DNA of 19,025 nucleotides from Candidatus Bathyarchaeota archaeon. Lineage in GTDB: Archaea; Asgardarchaeota; Lokiarchaeia; Sigyniarchaeales; Sigyniarchaeaceae. The stretch lies in NCBI GenBank assembly GCA_014729935.1, contig WJJB01000263.1, forward strand, positions 1-19,025, written 5' to 3'. Below, one piece after another: positions 7,719 through 15,433 of the stretch. A program made the translations under genes and the position numbers. Under the pieces are notes generated by a model that did not search any database, had not been told where the DNA came from, and worked only from the letters and a program-made list of their open reading frames with translations. The stretch's first letter is position 1, and every line of letters starts with the position of its first letter.

Positions 7719-10250
7719 ATGGTCAATAAACGGGTTACAAGGGGATACCTCTTGTGCATCTTGCCAACCTTGTTCCTTTTGGCGGGGTTGCCATTTACCT
7801 TTACCACCACCCAGGGGGTGCAAGGTGAGTCTTGGATCATCAATGAAGATAAGTATTTCCATAATTTTCCCAAGGATGTTCCCGTAGTGTCTGGCATGGT
7901 TCAAGATGATTTCGTGGATGGATATGCAGTGGTGTGCGGGGTTAGCGATTACCCGGGGACCGTAAATGACTTGGAATATTGCGATGATGATTGCTTGGAG
8001 GTTGCAGCGATGGTAAAGAACACATTCAAGATTCCCGAAGAGCACATGCTACGGTTCATTGATGATAATGCCACAAAGGGTGCCATCATCACGGCAATTA
8101 CCAATTTCTCGTCGTTAATGGATGAAAACGATTACCTCTTCCTATTCTTCTCGGGACACGGTAGTTGCAATCTTAGCACCAGTATTCACAGCTGGATTGC
8201 CGAATCACCGCATCCCTACCCTGATTATTATTCTAACTACTTCCACTATTCAGTTCCTGGAGCCGACATGATGCGGGTTCACTTCACCAGGGTCGAGACG
8301 GAGCAGGACGTGGACATCGTGTGGGTCGGGGATTACCACGAAACAGACTACTACTATGATTACATCACCGGCAAGGAAACCGATTACTGGTCCGCATGGG
8401 TGCCTACGGATGATATTTACGTGCAACTTGACGCAGATTTTAGCATCACGAAATGGGGATTCAAGGTAGACAAGGTGGAAGTGGGATATTACGCATCTCC
8501 TCATGAATTGATACCACATAACGGCTTGGAAATCGGGATCCAAGGTGGATACTTGGACCAGGTGCTTGATCAAGTCCCGGGCAAGGTGGTGGCTGCATTT
8601 GACTCCTGCCATAGTGGGGGTGTAGGAAGTGAAATTGCAGGTCCAAACCGGTACATCATGACGGCATCGCAGGGTGACGAGTTCTCGCTTGAGGATTCAG
8701 AAAGGAATAACGGCTTATTCTCGTATTCCTTCTTGAATGGCTTTTACCCATCACGTGACTACAATAACGATGGTGCCGTTTCATTCGAGGAAGCATTCGA
8801 TTACATCAGACCAACCGTGATTAGCAGGTCGACCCAACTGGAATACACGCACCATCCGATGGAATTCGATGATATTACTGGTGAAACCATTATCCAACCA
8901 AATGCTGGTATCATTTCCATCTCAGTTGGTGGCAGCAAGAACTTGTCCATATCAGCTTATGTTTCTGGAATGGGCTTGGGACAAATGACCACCGCGTATT
9001 ACAATACCACGAGTCAAGAGTATGCAATTCAATATGCCAATAATAGCATTCTTCCATTGACTCGAGATGGATTTTATCTCCTTGAAGTCGATGAACCTGC
9101 AGGATTCGATCCCGATGCGGCAAAAGTGATTTTGAACAACCACTACCGCTCGTTCACCGAGAGTGAAACGAGGGAACTCAATTGGGGCTATACATTTTCG
9201 GCATTAAATGATGCAGATGGAGATACCTTGGATGATTATTTGGAATTCTCGCTGGGCTCCAATCCGTGGGAAAATGACTCAGATGGTGATGGTTTGACAG
9301 ATTCCGAGGAATATAGTTATGGATTCCATCCTGGCGTGAATGACATGGATTGCGATTATGACATGGATTTCATGACAAACCAATGGGAGATTGCGAACGG
9401 GTTCGACCCGCAACAGTGCAACTTGTACACCGATGCTGATGGCGATGGCCTGGGTGATGGATACGAGCACGCTATTGGAAGCAACATACTCGATCCGGAT
9501 ACGGATGGAGATGGAATGGGCGATTACTGGGAATTCCTTCACTCTCCCTACGTGAACATCTTCAACCCAAATGATATATTCATCGACGCTGATGGTGATA
9601 CAATCTCCAACTTGGTGGAATGCCAGCTAGGCATGGATCCTGGATGCACTGATTCAGATCACGATTTCATGCCCGATCTTTTTGAATACATGAATGGTTT
9701 GGAAGGTGCCATAGACGATAGTAATATGGATCTGGATGGAGATGGATTATCCAATTACTTTGAATATAATGTGGGCACAAATCCCAGCAACAAAGATACA
9801 GATGGGGATTGGTTGAATGATCTCAGGGAAATCGAACAGGGTACCGATCCCGGGAATAGAGATAGCGACGGGGACGGATTTTGGGACGGCGTGGAATTCG
9901 GGCTCGGGAACGACCCACTTTCCAAGGCAGATTCTCCACTCCTTCACGTGATCGCTGCAATCCTATTGGTGTGCATTCCCATTCTATTCATCAAGCTCGC
10001 CAGCAGAAATGGGGAGAAAAAACCATTTAAGCGACCTTTGATTCCCGGACCCCGGCCGAAACACAAGTCAAGAATACAGAAGAGAGCACCCCTATCGCCA
10101 ACTTCCTATCTAAAAAGGAGCTTCGTGGTTTCCTCCTACCAACAACTCAAGCCAAAATCAAGAACGGCTTTCTGCATCAAGTGTGGCGGCAAAATCATGG
10201 AAGGTAAATGCATTAATTGCGGATATACACCAAAAGGGGGTTTCATCTAA
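7719..10250 (+). CDS. Secreted, membrane-anchored caspase-like (C14) peptidase with CUB-like insert, calcium repeats and C-terminal zinc ribbon
   Basis: 843 residues. Start 7719 is chosen over the ATG at 7674 because GGAG at 7707-7710 is 8 bases upstream and the product then opens with a normal signal peptide (basic to residue 8, hydrophobic 10-28). A caspase p20-like fold begins at DGYAVVCGVSDYPG (68-80). The catalytic pair is His147 (FSGHGS) and Cys297 (FDSCHSGG). Between them, about residues 158-258 read like a CUB domain (SPHPYPDYYSN, then VHFTRVETEQDVD, then LDADFSITKWGFKVDKVEV), with Glu195, Asp199 and Asp240 where calcium-binding CUBs have ligands. An EF-hand loop follows (Asp347, Asn349, Asp351, Ser355, Glu358). 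Residues 498-727 carry about ten DxDxDG-type, thrombospondin-3-like repeats. A membrane helix spans 741-760, then a basic Pro-rich tail and a zinc ribbon (Cys819, 822, 831, 834) facing the cytoplasm. Metacaspase-like or gingipain-like specificity cannot be told apart. Confidence 0.9.
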   Translation: MVNKRVTRGYLLCILPTLFLLAGLPFTFTTTQGVQGESWIINEDKYFHNFPKDVPVVSGMVQDDFVDGYAVVCGVSDYPGTVNDLEYCDDDCLEVAAMVKNTFKIPEEHMLRFIDDNATKGAIITAITNFSSLMDENDYLFLFFSGHGSCNLSTSIHSWIAESPHPYPDYYSNYFHYSVPGADMMRVHFTRVETEQDVDIVWVGDYHETDYYYDYITGKETDYWSAWVPTDDIYVQLDADFSITKWGFKVDKVEVGYYASPHELIPHNGLEIGIQGGYLDQVLDQVPGKVVAAFDSCHSGGVGSEIAGPNRYIMTASQGDEFSLEDSERNNGLFSYSFLNGFYPSRDYNNDGAVSFEEAFDYIRPTVISRSTQLEYTHHPMEFDDITGETIIQPNAGIISISVGGSKNLSISAYVSGMGLGQMTTAYYNTTSQEYAIQYANNSILPLTRDGFYLLEVDEPAGFDPDAAKVILNNHYRSFTESETRELNWGYTFSALNDADGDTLDDYLEFSLGSNPWENDSDGDGLTDSEEYSYGFHPGVNDMDCDYDMDFMTNQWEIANGFDPQQCNLYTDADGDGLGDGYEHAIGSNILDPDTDGDGMGDYWEFLHSPYVNIFNPNDIFIDADGDTISNLVECQLGMDPGCTDSDHDFMPDLFEYMNGLEGAIDDSNMDLDGDGLSNYFEYNVGTNPSNKDTDGDWLNDLREIEQGTDPGNRDSDGDGFWDGVEFGLGNDPLSKADSPLLHVIAAILLVCIPILFIKLASRNGEKKPFKRPLIPGPRPKHKSRIQKRAPLSPTSYLKRSFVVSSYQQLKPKSRTAFCIKCGGKIMEGKCINCGYTPKGGFI

Positions 10251-10251
10251 A

Positions 10252-11085
10252 ATGGTTTTAGCAACCACCTACCGGCACTGCATGGAATGCGATACGAAAA
10301 TGGTTAGATTGCGTTCGGTGAATAAATGCGAAGCTTGTGGAATCGAGATCTGCTCGAAATGCAAGAAAAACCACAAGGGGCTCTGCATCTGGTGCTATCA
10401 ACGCGCGCCTGATAAACATTTGTGGTTGATCAAGTTTTCAACCTACATGATGATCCTTGGGCCAGTGCTCGCTCTATTCATCCCTGCACCAGTCCCACTT
10501 GTCTTCGCTGTCTCCAGTAACCCCAAGCTCACCTGGTGGAGCATCGCCTACTCAACGGCTTTTTTCCTTGTTTTCTTGATCCTTCGAATCAAGAATATTA
10601 ACAAGATTAGAAGGATCAACACGTCAGACATCGAGTACGAGGAGGGAGCCGAGGTGATTGGGACAACACCAATGCCAAGTGCACCTTCACCTTCACCTTC
10701 ACGAGAAGAGAGGGCGCCAAGTTTAGCACCCAAGTCAAGCAACCCTTGGGTTCCATCATCAAGCGCCAAGAATTTACCCGTGAACAGGTTCAAAGCATTT
10801 CAGTTAAATAACAAATCCAAGCTTTGCGAGAGTTGCGGGACCCCGGCAGGTGTTGAAGACGTCTTCTGCGTGGCTTGCGGTTCAAGGGTCGAGGTAACCG
10901 ATGACGAAAACCAAGACGTTGAAAACGATCCTGCCAGAATAGCTGGGGAAACCATGAACCTGTTGTTTCCAGATATTGAAGCAAGTGCAGGGAAAGGTGA
11001 ATTCCCAAGAAAATGTAGCAATTGCGGGCAAAGACTGCTAGAAGATGACGTGTTTTGCAGATTCTGCGGTAAACAAATCGATTGA
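10252..11085 (+). CDS. Two-helix membrane protein with N- and C-terminal zinc-binding modules
   Basis: 277 residues, family not recognised. The N-terminus has four Cys pairs (Cys10/13, 26/29, 34/37, 45/48) plus His41, a treble-clef or RING/B-box-like pattern. Two hydrophobic segments follow (about 56-80 and 90-110), so both ends should lie on the same side, most likely the cytoplasm. A Pro/Ser-rich linker containing a small DNA repeat leads to two four-Cys ribbons, CESCGTPAGVEDVFCVACG and CSNCGQRLLEDDVFCRFCG. The ATG at 10252 starts one base after the stop of the peptidase gene, with GGGGG just upstream, so translation is probably coupled. The peptidase tail has a similar ribbon, which suggests the two proteins meet at the inner membrane face. 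The in-frame ATG at 10183 would force a 68-base overlap and lacks support. Confidence 0.82.
   Translation: MVLATTYRHCMECDTKMVRLRSVNKCEACGIEICSKCKKNHKGLCIWCYQRAPDKHLWLIKFSTYMMILGPVLALFIPAPVPLVFAVSSNPKLTWWSIAYSTAFFLVFLILRIKNINKIRRINTSDIEYEEGAEVIGTTPMPSAPSPSPSREERAPSLAPKSSNPWVPSSSAKNLPVNRFKAFQLNNKSKLCESCGTPAGVEDVFCVACGSRVEVTDDENQDVENDPARIAGETMNLLFPDIEASAGKGEFPRKCSNCGQRLLEDDVFCRFCGKQID
10684..10701 (+). repeat. Three tandem CCTTCA units in a Pro/Ser linker
   Basis: CCTTCA repeats three times in frame and encodes alternating Ser and Pro in the linker of the zinc-ribbon membrane protein. Slippage here could change linker length by two residues per unit without a frameshift. Confidence 0.6.
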
Positions 11086-11109
11086 TTGGTTCCTAACAAT
11101 CCACCAAGC

Positions 11110-11121
11110 TTTTTCTTTTTT
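11110..11121 (+). terminator. T-rich terminator after the zinc-ribbon gene
   Basis: TTTTTCTTTTTT begins 24 bases after the TGA at 11083-11085 without a hairpin, the usual form of an archaeal terminator. It separates the peptidase pair from the ATPase gene. Confidence 0.55.
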
Positions 11122-11140
11122 CACGACCCAATATTGACCA

Positions 11141-11938
11141 ATGCCAAATTACTCATCCCAAAATGCTCGACAGATTGCATCCCTCAACCAACGAGGGAAT
11201 AGAATGCTTTCAATCGTGGATCTATTGAACCGGGAAACCATGAGCTTGTCCATGGCTGCCAGCTTTCTAGTTGCCATTCATGATGGATATTCCTTTCTCT
11301 GTTGCGCATTAGATGGAGGCGTAGGAAAAACGGCTCTAATGGGCGCTCTTCTCGCTCTCGTTCCCCCGTGGGAGGAAATCCTCACGGTGACAAGTCCCGA
11401 CAAGATCCAATCATTCAAGGAACAGGAACACCAAGGAACCAATACCTCAAGAAAGACGTTCCTCGTTCATGAAATCGGGAAAGGGCAATGGTACGGGTAC
11501 CTCTGGGGAAAGCCAGTCGTTGAATTCATGGATCTTAAAAATAATACCTGCCGACTGGCAGCAACCATCCACGCTGACACGATGGACCAAGTTACCAGAC
11601 AATTGGCCTCATTTGAAGCAAGTGATGATGACATCATGGCATTTGACTTGATCCTCTTCATCAATACCACCAGCGACCATGTCTTGGGATATCGAAGACG
11701 CGTCCTGACGCAAGTGCACGTGAAAAACCAAGGGGAGAATCTTGGATGCCACCGATTGCTCTATTCTTTTCATGATGGCAATTTCCAGGAGCATGGTCCC
11801 GCGGAAAGGTTCAAGGACGATGATCGGTTCATTATTGCAAGGGATGCCCTGCATGAACTCGTGGAGGAAGGGGTGCAGCGTATTGAGGCTGTGATAGATT
11901 CTCTTGTGCCCTTGCATCAGCAATTGAAGAATGCATGA
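11141..11938 (+). CDS. Compact GspE/VirB11-like P-loop ATPase
   Basis: 265 residues resembling the C-terminal half of type II/IV secretion and pilus ATPases. MLSIVDLLNRETMSLSMAA leads to a P-loop at 56-64 (ALDGGVGKT, Lys63 and Thr64). VHEIG (109-113) is in the Walker B place and ATIHADT (141-147) matches the His box of the family. The first Gly of the classic GxxxxGK[ST] is Leu57, a departure that may or may not affect nucleotide binding. The usual N-terminal domain of full secretion ATPases is absent, so it is either a small standalone family, as seen in archaea, or a reduced relative. No platform protein, pilin or secretin lies beside it. The ATG at 11141 has no clear ribosome-binding site. 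The role is unknown; ATP-driven assembly or regulation is inference. Confidence 0.72.
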   Translation: MPNYSSQNARQIASLNQRGNRMLSIVDLLNRETMSLSMAASFLVAIHDGYSFLCCALDGGVGKTALMGALLALVPPWEEILTVTSPDKIQSFKEQEHQGTNTSRKTFLVHEIGKGQWYGYLWGKPVVEFMDLKNNTCRLAATIHADTMDQVTRQLASFEASDDDIMAFDLILFINTTSDHVLGYRRRVLTQVHVKNQGENLGCHRLLYSFHDGNFQEHGPAERFKDDDRFIIARDALHELVEEGVQRIEAVIDSLVPLHQQLKNA

Positions 11939-11965
11939 AGTTGAAATATTCTTTTCCCATCAAGC

Positions 11966-12952
11966 ATGGTTTTCCATGCCATGCTCATTCACGGGATCAA
12001 TAACAACATCAAGTATTGCTTTAGCAATCGCATGGGTGCAAGCATCGGAATCAATGATCCCGACCCAATCTCGATCATACGTGGACTTTCACGGTTTTCC
12101 CGGAAGGTTGCTAGCGTTTTATCAAGGGATTTTCAAGCGTTCACACCAGGGGTCCAATATGGCAACGAATCAGACCTTTACTTCGATGATCCATTGTTGC
12201 TGGATGCCATCAACAAGGAACGGAAGGCTCCCGAGACCGTGATTCCCATCATTCACCAGACCAGCGGTAACCAACCATTGAAAGGGGGATTCATTGAAAA
12301 AATGGCACAGATAAGCAATCTCTGCCAGATATTCCAGACACGGAACGTGTGCGTTCATTTACCGCTTGAGCCGTTCGATACAACTGCAGAATTGCTCGAA
12401 GTCCTTACCCAAGATGGGCTCCTTGATGCGATCGCGGATGTAAATATAGCCATAGACCTGGAACAGAACTGGCATGACTCTTGGTTTGGGTTTACGGAAC
12501 ACCTACTTGAATTTTTCCCGGCTCTCGATGATGCTTTGGAGAGAAAGGGACACGAAGGCTTACAGGACAAGTTCGGGATGACCTTTGATTCCGGGCACTT
12601 TTTTGCCCAATATCATCTATCTGGTGCATCTTGGCGAGACATGGAAAAAGACATGGAGAACCTCTTCTCGAGATTGGGTGATCGGATACGAACCATTCAC
12701 CTGCACGGGAATGATGGCACGGGAGACCACCACGCCTTGTTCAGGCGGAATCATCCGAATACCTTGCAGGGAAGACGCTTCAAGAAGAACCAAGATATCT
12801 TATTCAAGCACCTTCCAATGCTCAATTTGAGCGATAGAAACACGAGGGATAAGTGGGACACTGTTATCATCTCGGAAATCGGAAATCCATTTAATGAAGA
12901 TGCCTTCATCGAACATGCGAGGCTAATCGCAGCCAATCTTCATGAAAAATGA
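11966..12952 (+). CDS. Xylose-isomerase-type TIM-barrel protein (AP endonuclease 2 superfamily)
   Basis: 328 residues. Motifs fit the metal-binding TIM barrel shared by sugar isomerases/epimerases and endonuclease IV: VCVHLPLEPFD (128-138), IDLEQN with Glu166, FDSGHFF with Asp208 and His211, IRTIHLHGNDG with His245 and His247, and SEIG with Glu304. These strand-end acidic and His residues are the usual metal ligands. Which reaction it performs cannot be read from sequence; a sugar isomerase or epimerase is more likely than a DNA repair enzyme because the endonuclease IV signatures are not obvious. Start 11966 is the first ATG in frame; 11981 is an alternative, and neither has a ribosome-binding site. 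It begins 27 bases after the ATPase stop, so the two genes are probably co-transcribed. Confidence 0.68.
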   Translation: MVFHAMLIHGINNNIKYCFSNRMGASIGINDPDPISIIRGLSRFSRKVASVLSRDFQAFTPGVQYGNESDLYFDDPLLLDAINKERKAPETVIPIIHQTSGNQPLKGGFIEKMAQISNLCQIFQTRNVCVHLPLEPFDTTAELLEVLTQDGLLDAIADVNIAIDLEQNWHDSWFGFTEHLLEFFPALDDALERKGHEGLQDKFGMTFDSGHFFAQYHLSGASWRDMEKDMENLFSRLGDRIRTIHLHGNDGTGDHHALFRRNHPNTLQGRRFKKNQDILFKHLPMLNLSDRNTRDKWDTVIISEIGNPFNEDAFIEHARLIAANLHEK

Positions 12953-12953
12953 G

Positions 12954-12962
12954 AAAAAAAAA
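12954..12962 (-). terminator. T9 terminator of the surface-protein operon
   Basis: Nine A on the plus strand read as nine T on the minus strand, 20 bases after the stop of the downstream surface-protein gene. The tract lies in the 30-base gap between convergent genes. Confidence 0.5.
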
Positions 12963-12982
12963 TGGGATAGAGGAAGAAACTA

Positions 12983-15430
12983 TCAATATCCTCGCTTTGA
13001 TTTTCGTTTCAGCTTGTTCTTGATCTTGCTATAGACCGAAATCTTTCCCTTTGCCTCCAAGAAGCCAAGCACCAGTAATGACGTGGCAATACCCATTATT
13101 CCCACCACGATGCTCAATATGAGTATCATCCGCTTTTCTCGAGCACCAGGTAGTGCGAGATCATGGGTCATGACTGAACACCTGCAATACGTGTTATACC
13201 AGTTATAGTTCGAGGAAATCCTATAATTCGCAGAGAGGAGTCCGGTGATTGCAGATCCCGTTGTCCCCTCGGGCACTTCCACCATGAAGGTATACGTGAA
13301 AGTCATTCGTTCGGGTAAGATTGCATACGAGCCAGGATAGGAGTTAGAACCCGATACCAATGAAAAATCATCCACGGGAAGGGGTGAAGTGAAATCCACC
13401 AAGTGCGCGCTGGAATCACCGTAATTCCTGATGTTAACCTGAACTTGCAACACGTTTGCTTCAAGGCTTTTAACCCTTGAGACATCCGTCCACACGAGAA
13501 GCAGTGGACCAAACGTTGCATCCTTGGCTGCATAAATATTTACGGGAAGCTCAGCGGCAGTAAATGTGGTCATTGAACTCCTATAATTGAACCTCACGGT
13601 TCCTTCCGAATATTGTGAATAAAACCTCGGCTCCATGAATAATCCCGCATATCTCACGGGAGCATCAAGCCTGAAGGTCGTTTCCACGGTTGCTTGCTGT
13701 CCGGGTTCTATCAACGGAATCGTTCCATCCATGGAACTCGTATTTAAACCCAACACGGGAGCCACCCACTCGACATCCGTGGCGTTCATGTCACCCGTGT
13801 TATTGAACTCCATGTGGACCGTGATTTCATCACCCACCTTGCCTCCCGGGGTTGAAAGGGTGGTTCTCATCTCCACGAAGGGAGTGGATTCATCAACGAT
13901 GATCCGGATCTCGTTTCCATGAATTTGGTATCCGCCGTGATAATCATTTGGGTTCCGGGTCCATTCATTGGTTTCAACATAGGTTCCCGCGTGATATGTG
14001 AGGTAAGCATCAGTCCCTAGTGCAGTAGCCCCGGAGGGACTACAATCTATAACAGCAGCATGCAATTTCGATTCTCCTGGAAGGATCGTGGTCCAATTTG
14101 CATCCACGTCCCCATCAGGCTCGGAGTCACCAGAAATAATGGAAAACCCGCCAGGGGATGGTGAAAAGGTATCTTCAATTTCAACGTCATATGCTGGAAC
14201 AGAGCCCGTGTTGGTGATATTGTACAAGATTTCCACGTGATCGCCTGAAGTAACGATGGTATCGTTGGCAGACACGTGCAAGGTAAGTACCGGTGTTTCA
14301 ACATCTCCCGCACTCACGTTAAGATGGGAAGATGATGGAAGCACGTAGGCATTACCTTCTCCACTGTCGGAAAGCATGTCAAGGTTATATCCCGCCCGGA
14401 CACGCCGGCCATTCACGAAATTCGGTCGAGCACCAGTTATCTGACAGCCGTGATGGAAGGTGACGTGTAAATCACTCTCGTTTGCCATGGGATGACTTGG
14501 TAAATCACCCGTGAAGGGAACGATATTCTTGAACATGATCTTGTTATTTGCGCCACTCTTGATGTTAACCTTGCTGGGAAGGTAGGTGCAAATGCCAGCG
14601 ATGAATTCCCACCTCCGGTCATCATGTTCCGTGCTTCCATCAATGAATGGTTCTTGATCGTAATCATCCCCCAGGGTGTTATCCCAATTTGCAGCAAGGT
14701 GAATGCTCTTGTGCTTTGCATTCAATAGGCCTTCCACGCTTTCCTGCATCAATCCTTGCCCCCTCGGGATGTTATTCTCAATTAACGAACGGAATACCTT
14801 GTCAAGGTTTTTCCCCGTGGGAAATGCATGCAATTGCATCAGTAATCGACGATTCGAACCTTCATTGGTGATGCTTTCAATATATTGGTAAAACTTAACC
14901 CCTGTCCAAGCTTGTTCAAGCTCCTGCGTAAGGGATCCCAGCGTGGTGATGACACTACTGATGTTATCTTGGGATTCTACCAAGGCATAATATTCCAAGA
15001 ATACATGGGCCATGAGGCTAGCACTGCCATCATACGCGAACTCGTGATTGATATCTTGATAGGTAATAGGGCCCCATGATTTTGGGAGCTTGTCACGCTT
15101 CACGGCAGCGATGCGGACACGTAGATCAAGGAGGGCACCATGGGTTGCATTCAATGGGGATGAAAGTGTGCATGGAAACGATATTTGGTCGAGCCCATTA
15201 TCCACGAGACTCCAGCTCTTGATTAGATCACCCCCTTTCAAAATATTCAGGGCTAAATCCTCCCGGTAGTACACGTTGTCTGGCGTTCCTTGGGAGGGGA
15301 GAATGTGCTCTCGATTTGAATATTGGGAATCAATAGCCGCAAGATTGCAGGTATGAATTACCTCCACCAATGCAGGTAGCACGAACAGGGAAATCAGGAG
15401 AAACACCATGTTTACACGCGTTTTTTTCAT
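12983..15430 (-). CDS. Membrane-anchored surface protein with CARDB/DUF11-like domains (paralog B)
   Basis: 815 residues. A signal peptide (basic start, hydrophobic 8-25) precedes an N-terminal region of about 340 residues that I do not recognise. Three beta-sandwich segments follow: about 380-465 (VEILYNITNTGSVPAYDVEIEDTF is DUF11-like), about 515-600, and about 640-735. The first contains an acidic GDSEPDGDVDANW loop that may bind calcium. A helix at 768-790 and a very basic tail (KIKNKLKRKSKR) anchor the C-terminus in the membrane with the tail inside. Many N-x-S/T sites suggest N-glycosylation. It is a tandem paralog of the next gene, sharing among others PSQG, SWGP, HVFLEY, RWEF and PGGFSI. 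It starts 3 bases after that gene's stop. GAGGT on the minus strand (15439-15443) overlaps the upstream coding end and lies 8 bases before the ATG. It is likely an S-layer-associated or adhesion protein. Confidence 0.85.
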   Translation of the reverse strand: MKKTRVNMVFLLISLFVLPALVEVIHTCNLAAIDSQYSNREHILPSQGTPDNVYYREDLALNILKGGDLIKSWSLVDNGLDQISFPCTLSSPLNATHGALLDLRVRIAAVKRDKLPKSWGPITYQDINHEFAYDGSASLMAHVFLEYYALVESQDNISSVITTLGSLTQELEQAWTGVKFYQYIESITNEGSNRRLLMQLHAFPTGKNLDKVFRSLIENNIPRGQGLMQESVEGLLNAKHKSIHLAANWDNTLGDDYDQEPFIDGSTEHDDRRWEFIAGICTYLPSKVNIKSGANNKIMFKNIVPFTGDLPSHPMANESDLHVTFHHGCQITGARPNFVNGRRVRAGYNLDMLSDSGEGNAYVLPSSSHLNVSAGDVETPVLTLHVSANDTIVTSGDHVEILYNITNTGSVPAYDVEIEDTFSPSPGGFSIISGDSEPDGDVDANWTTILPGESKLHAAVIDCSPSGATALGTDAYLTYHAGTYVETNEWTRNPNDYHGGYQIHGNEIRIIVDESTPFVEMRTTLSTPGGKVGDEITVHMEFNNTGDMNATDVEWVAPVLGLNTSSMDGTIPLIEPGQQATVETTFRLDAPVRYAGLFMEPRFYSQYSEGTVRFNYRSSMTTFTAAELPVNIYAAKDATFGPLLLVWTDVSRVKSLEANVLQVQVNIRNYGDSSAHLVDFTSPLPVDDFSLVSGSNSYPGSYAILPERMTFTYTFMVEVPEGTTGSAITGLLSANYRISSNYNWYNTYCRCSVMTHDLALPGAREKRMILILSIVVGIMGIATSLLVLGFLEAKGKISVYSKIKNKLKRKSKRGY

Positions 15431-15433
15431 ATT

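Noticed and set aside
9395..9415. GCGGGTTCGACCCGC-like stem resembling a T-arm
   Set aside because: It lies inside the caspase-like coding frame and no other tRNA parts surround it.
11931..12242. Plus-strand frame of 103 codons overlapping the TIM-barrel start
   Set aside because: It is out of frame with the TIM-barrel gene, overlaps the ATPase end and has no recognisable motif.
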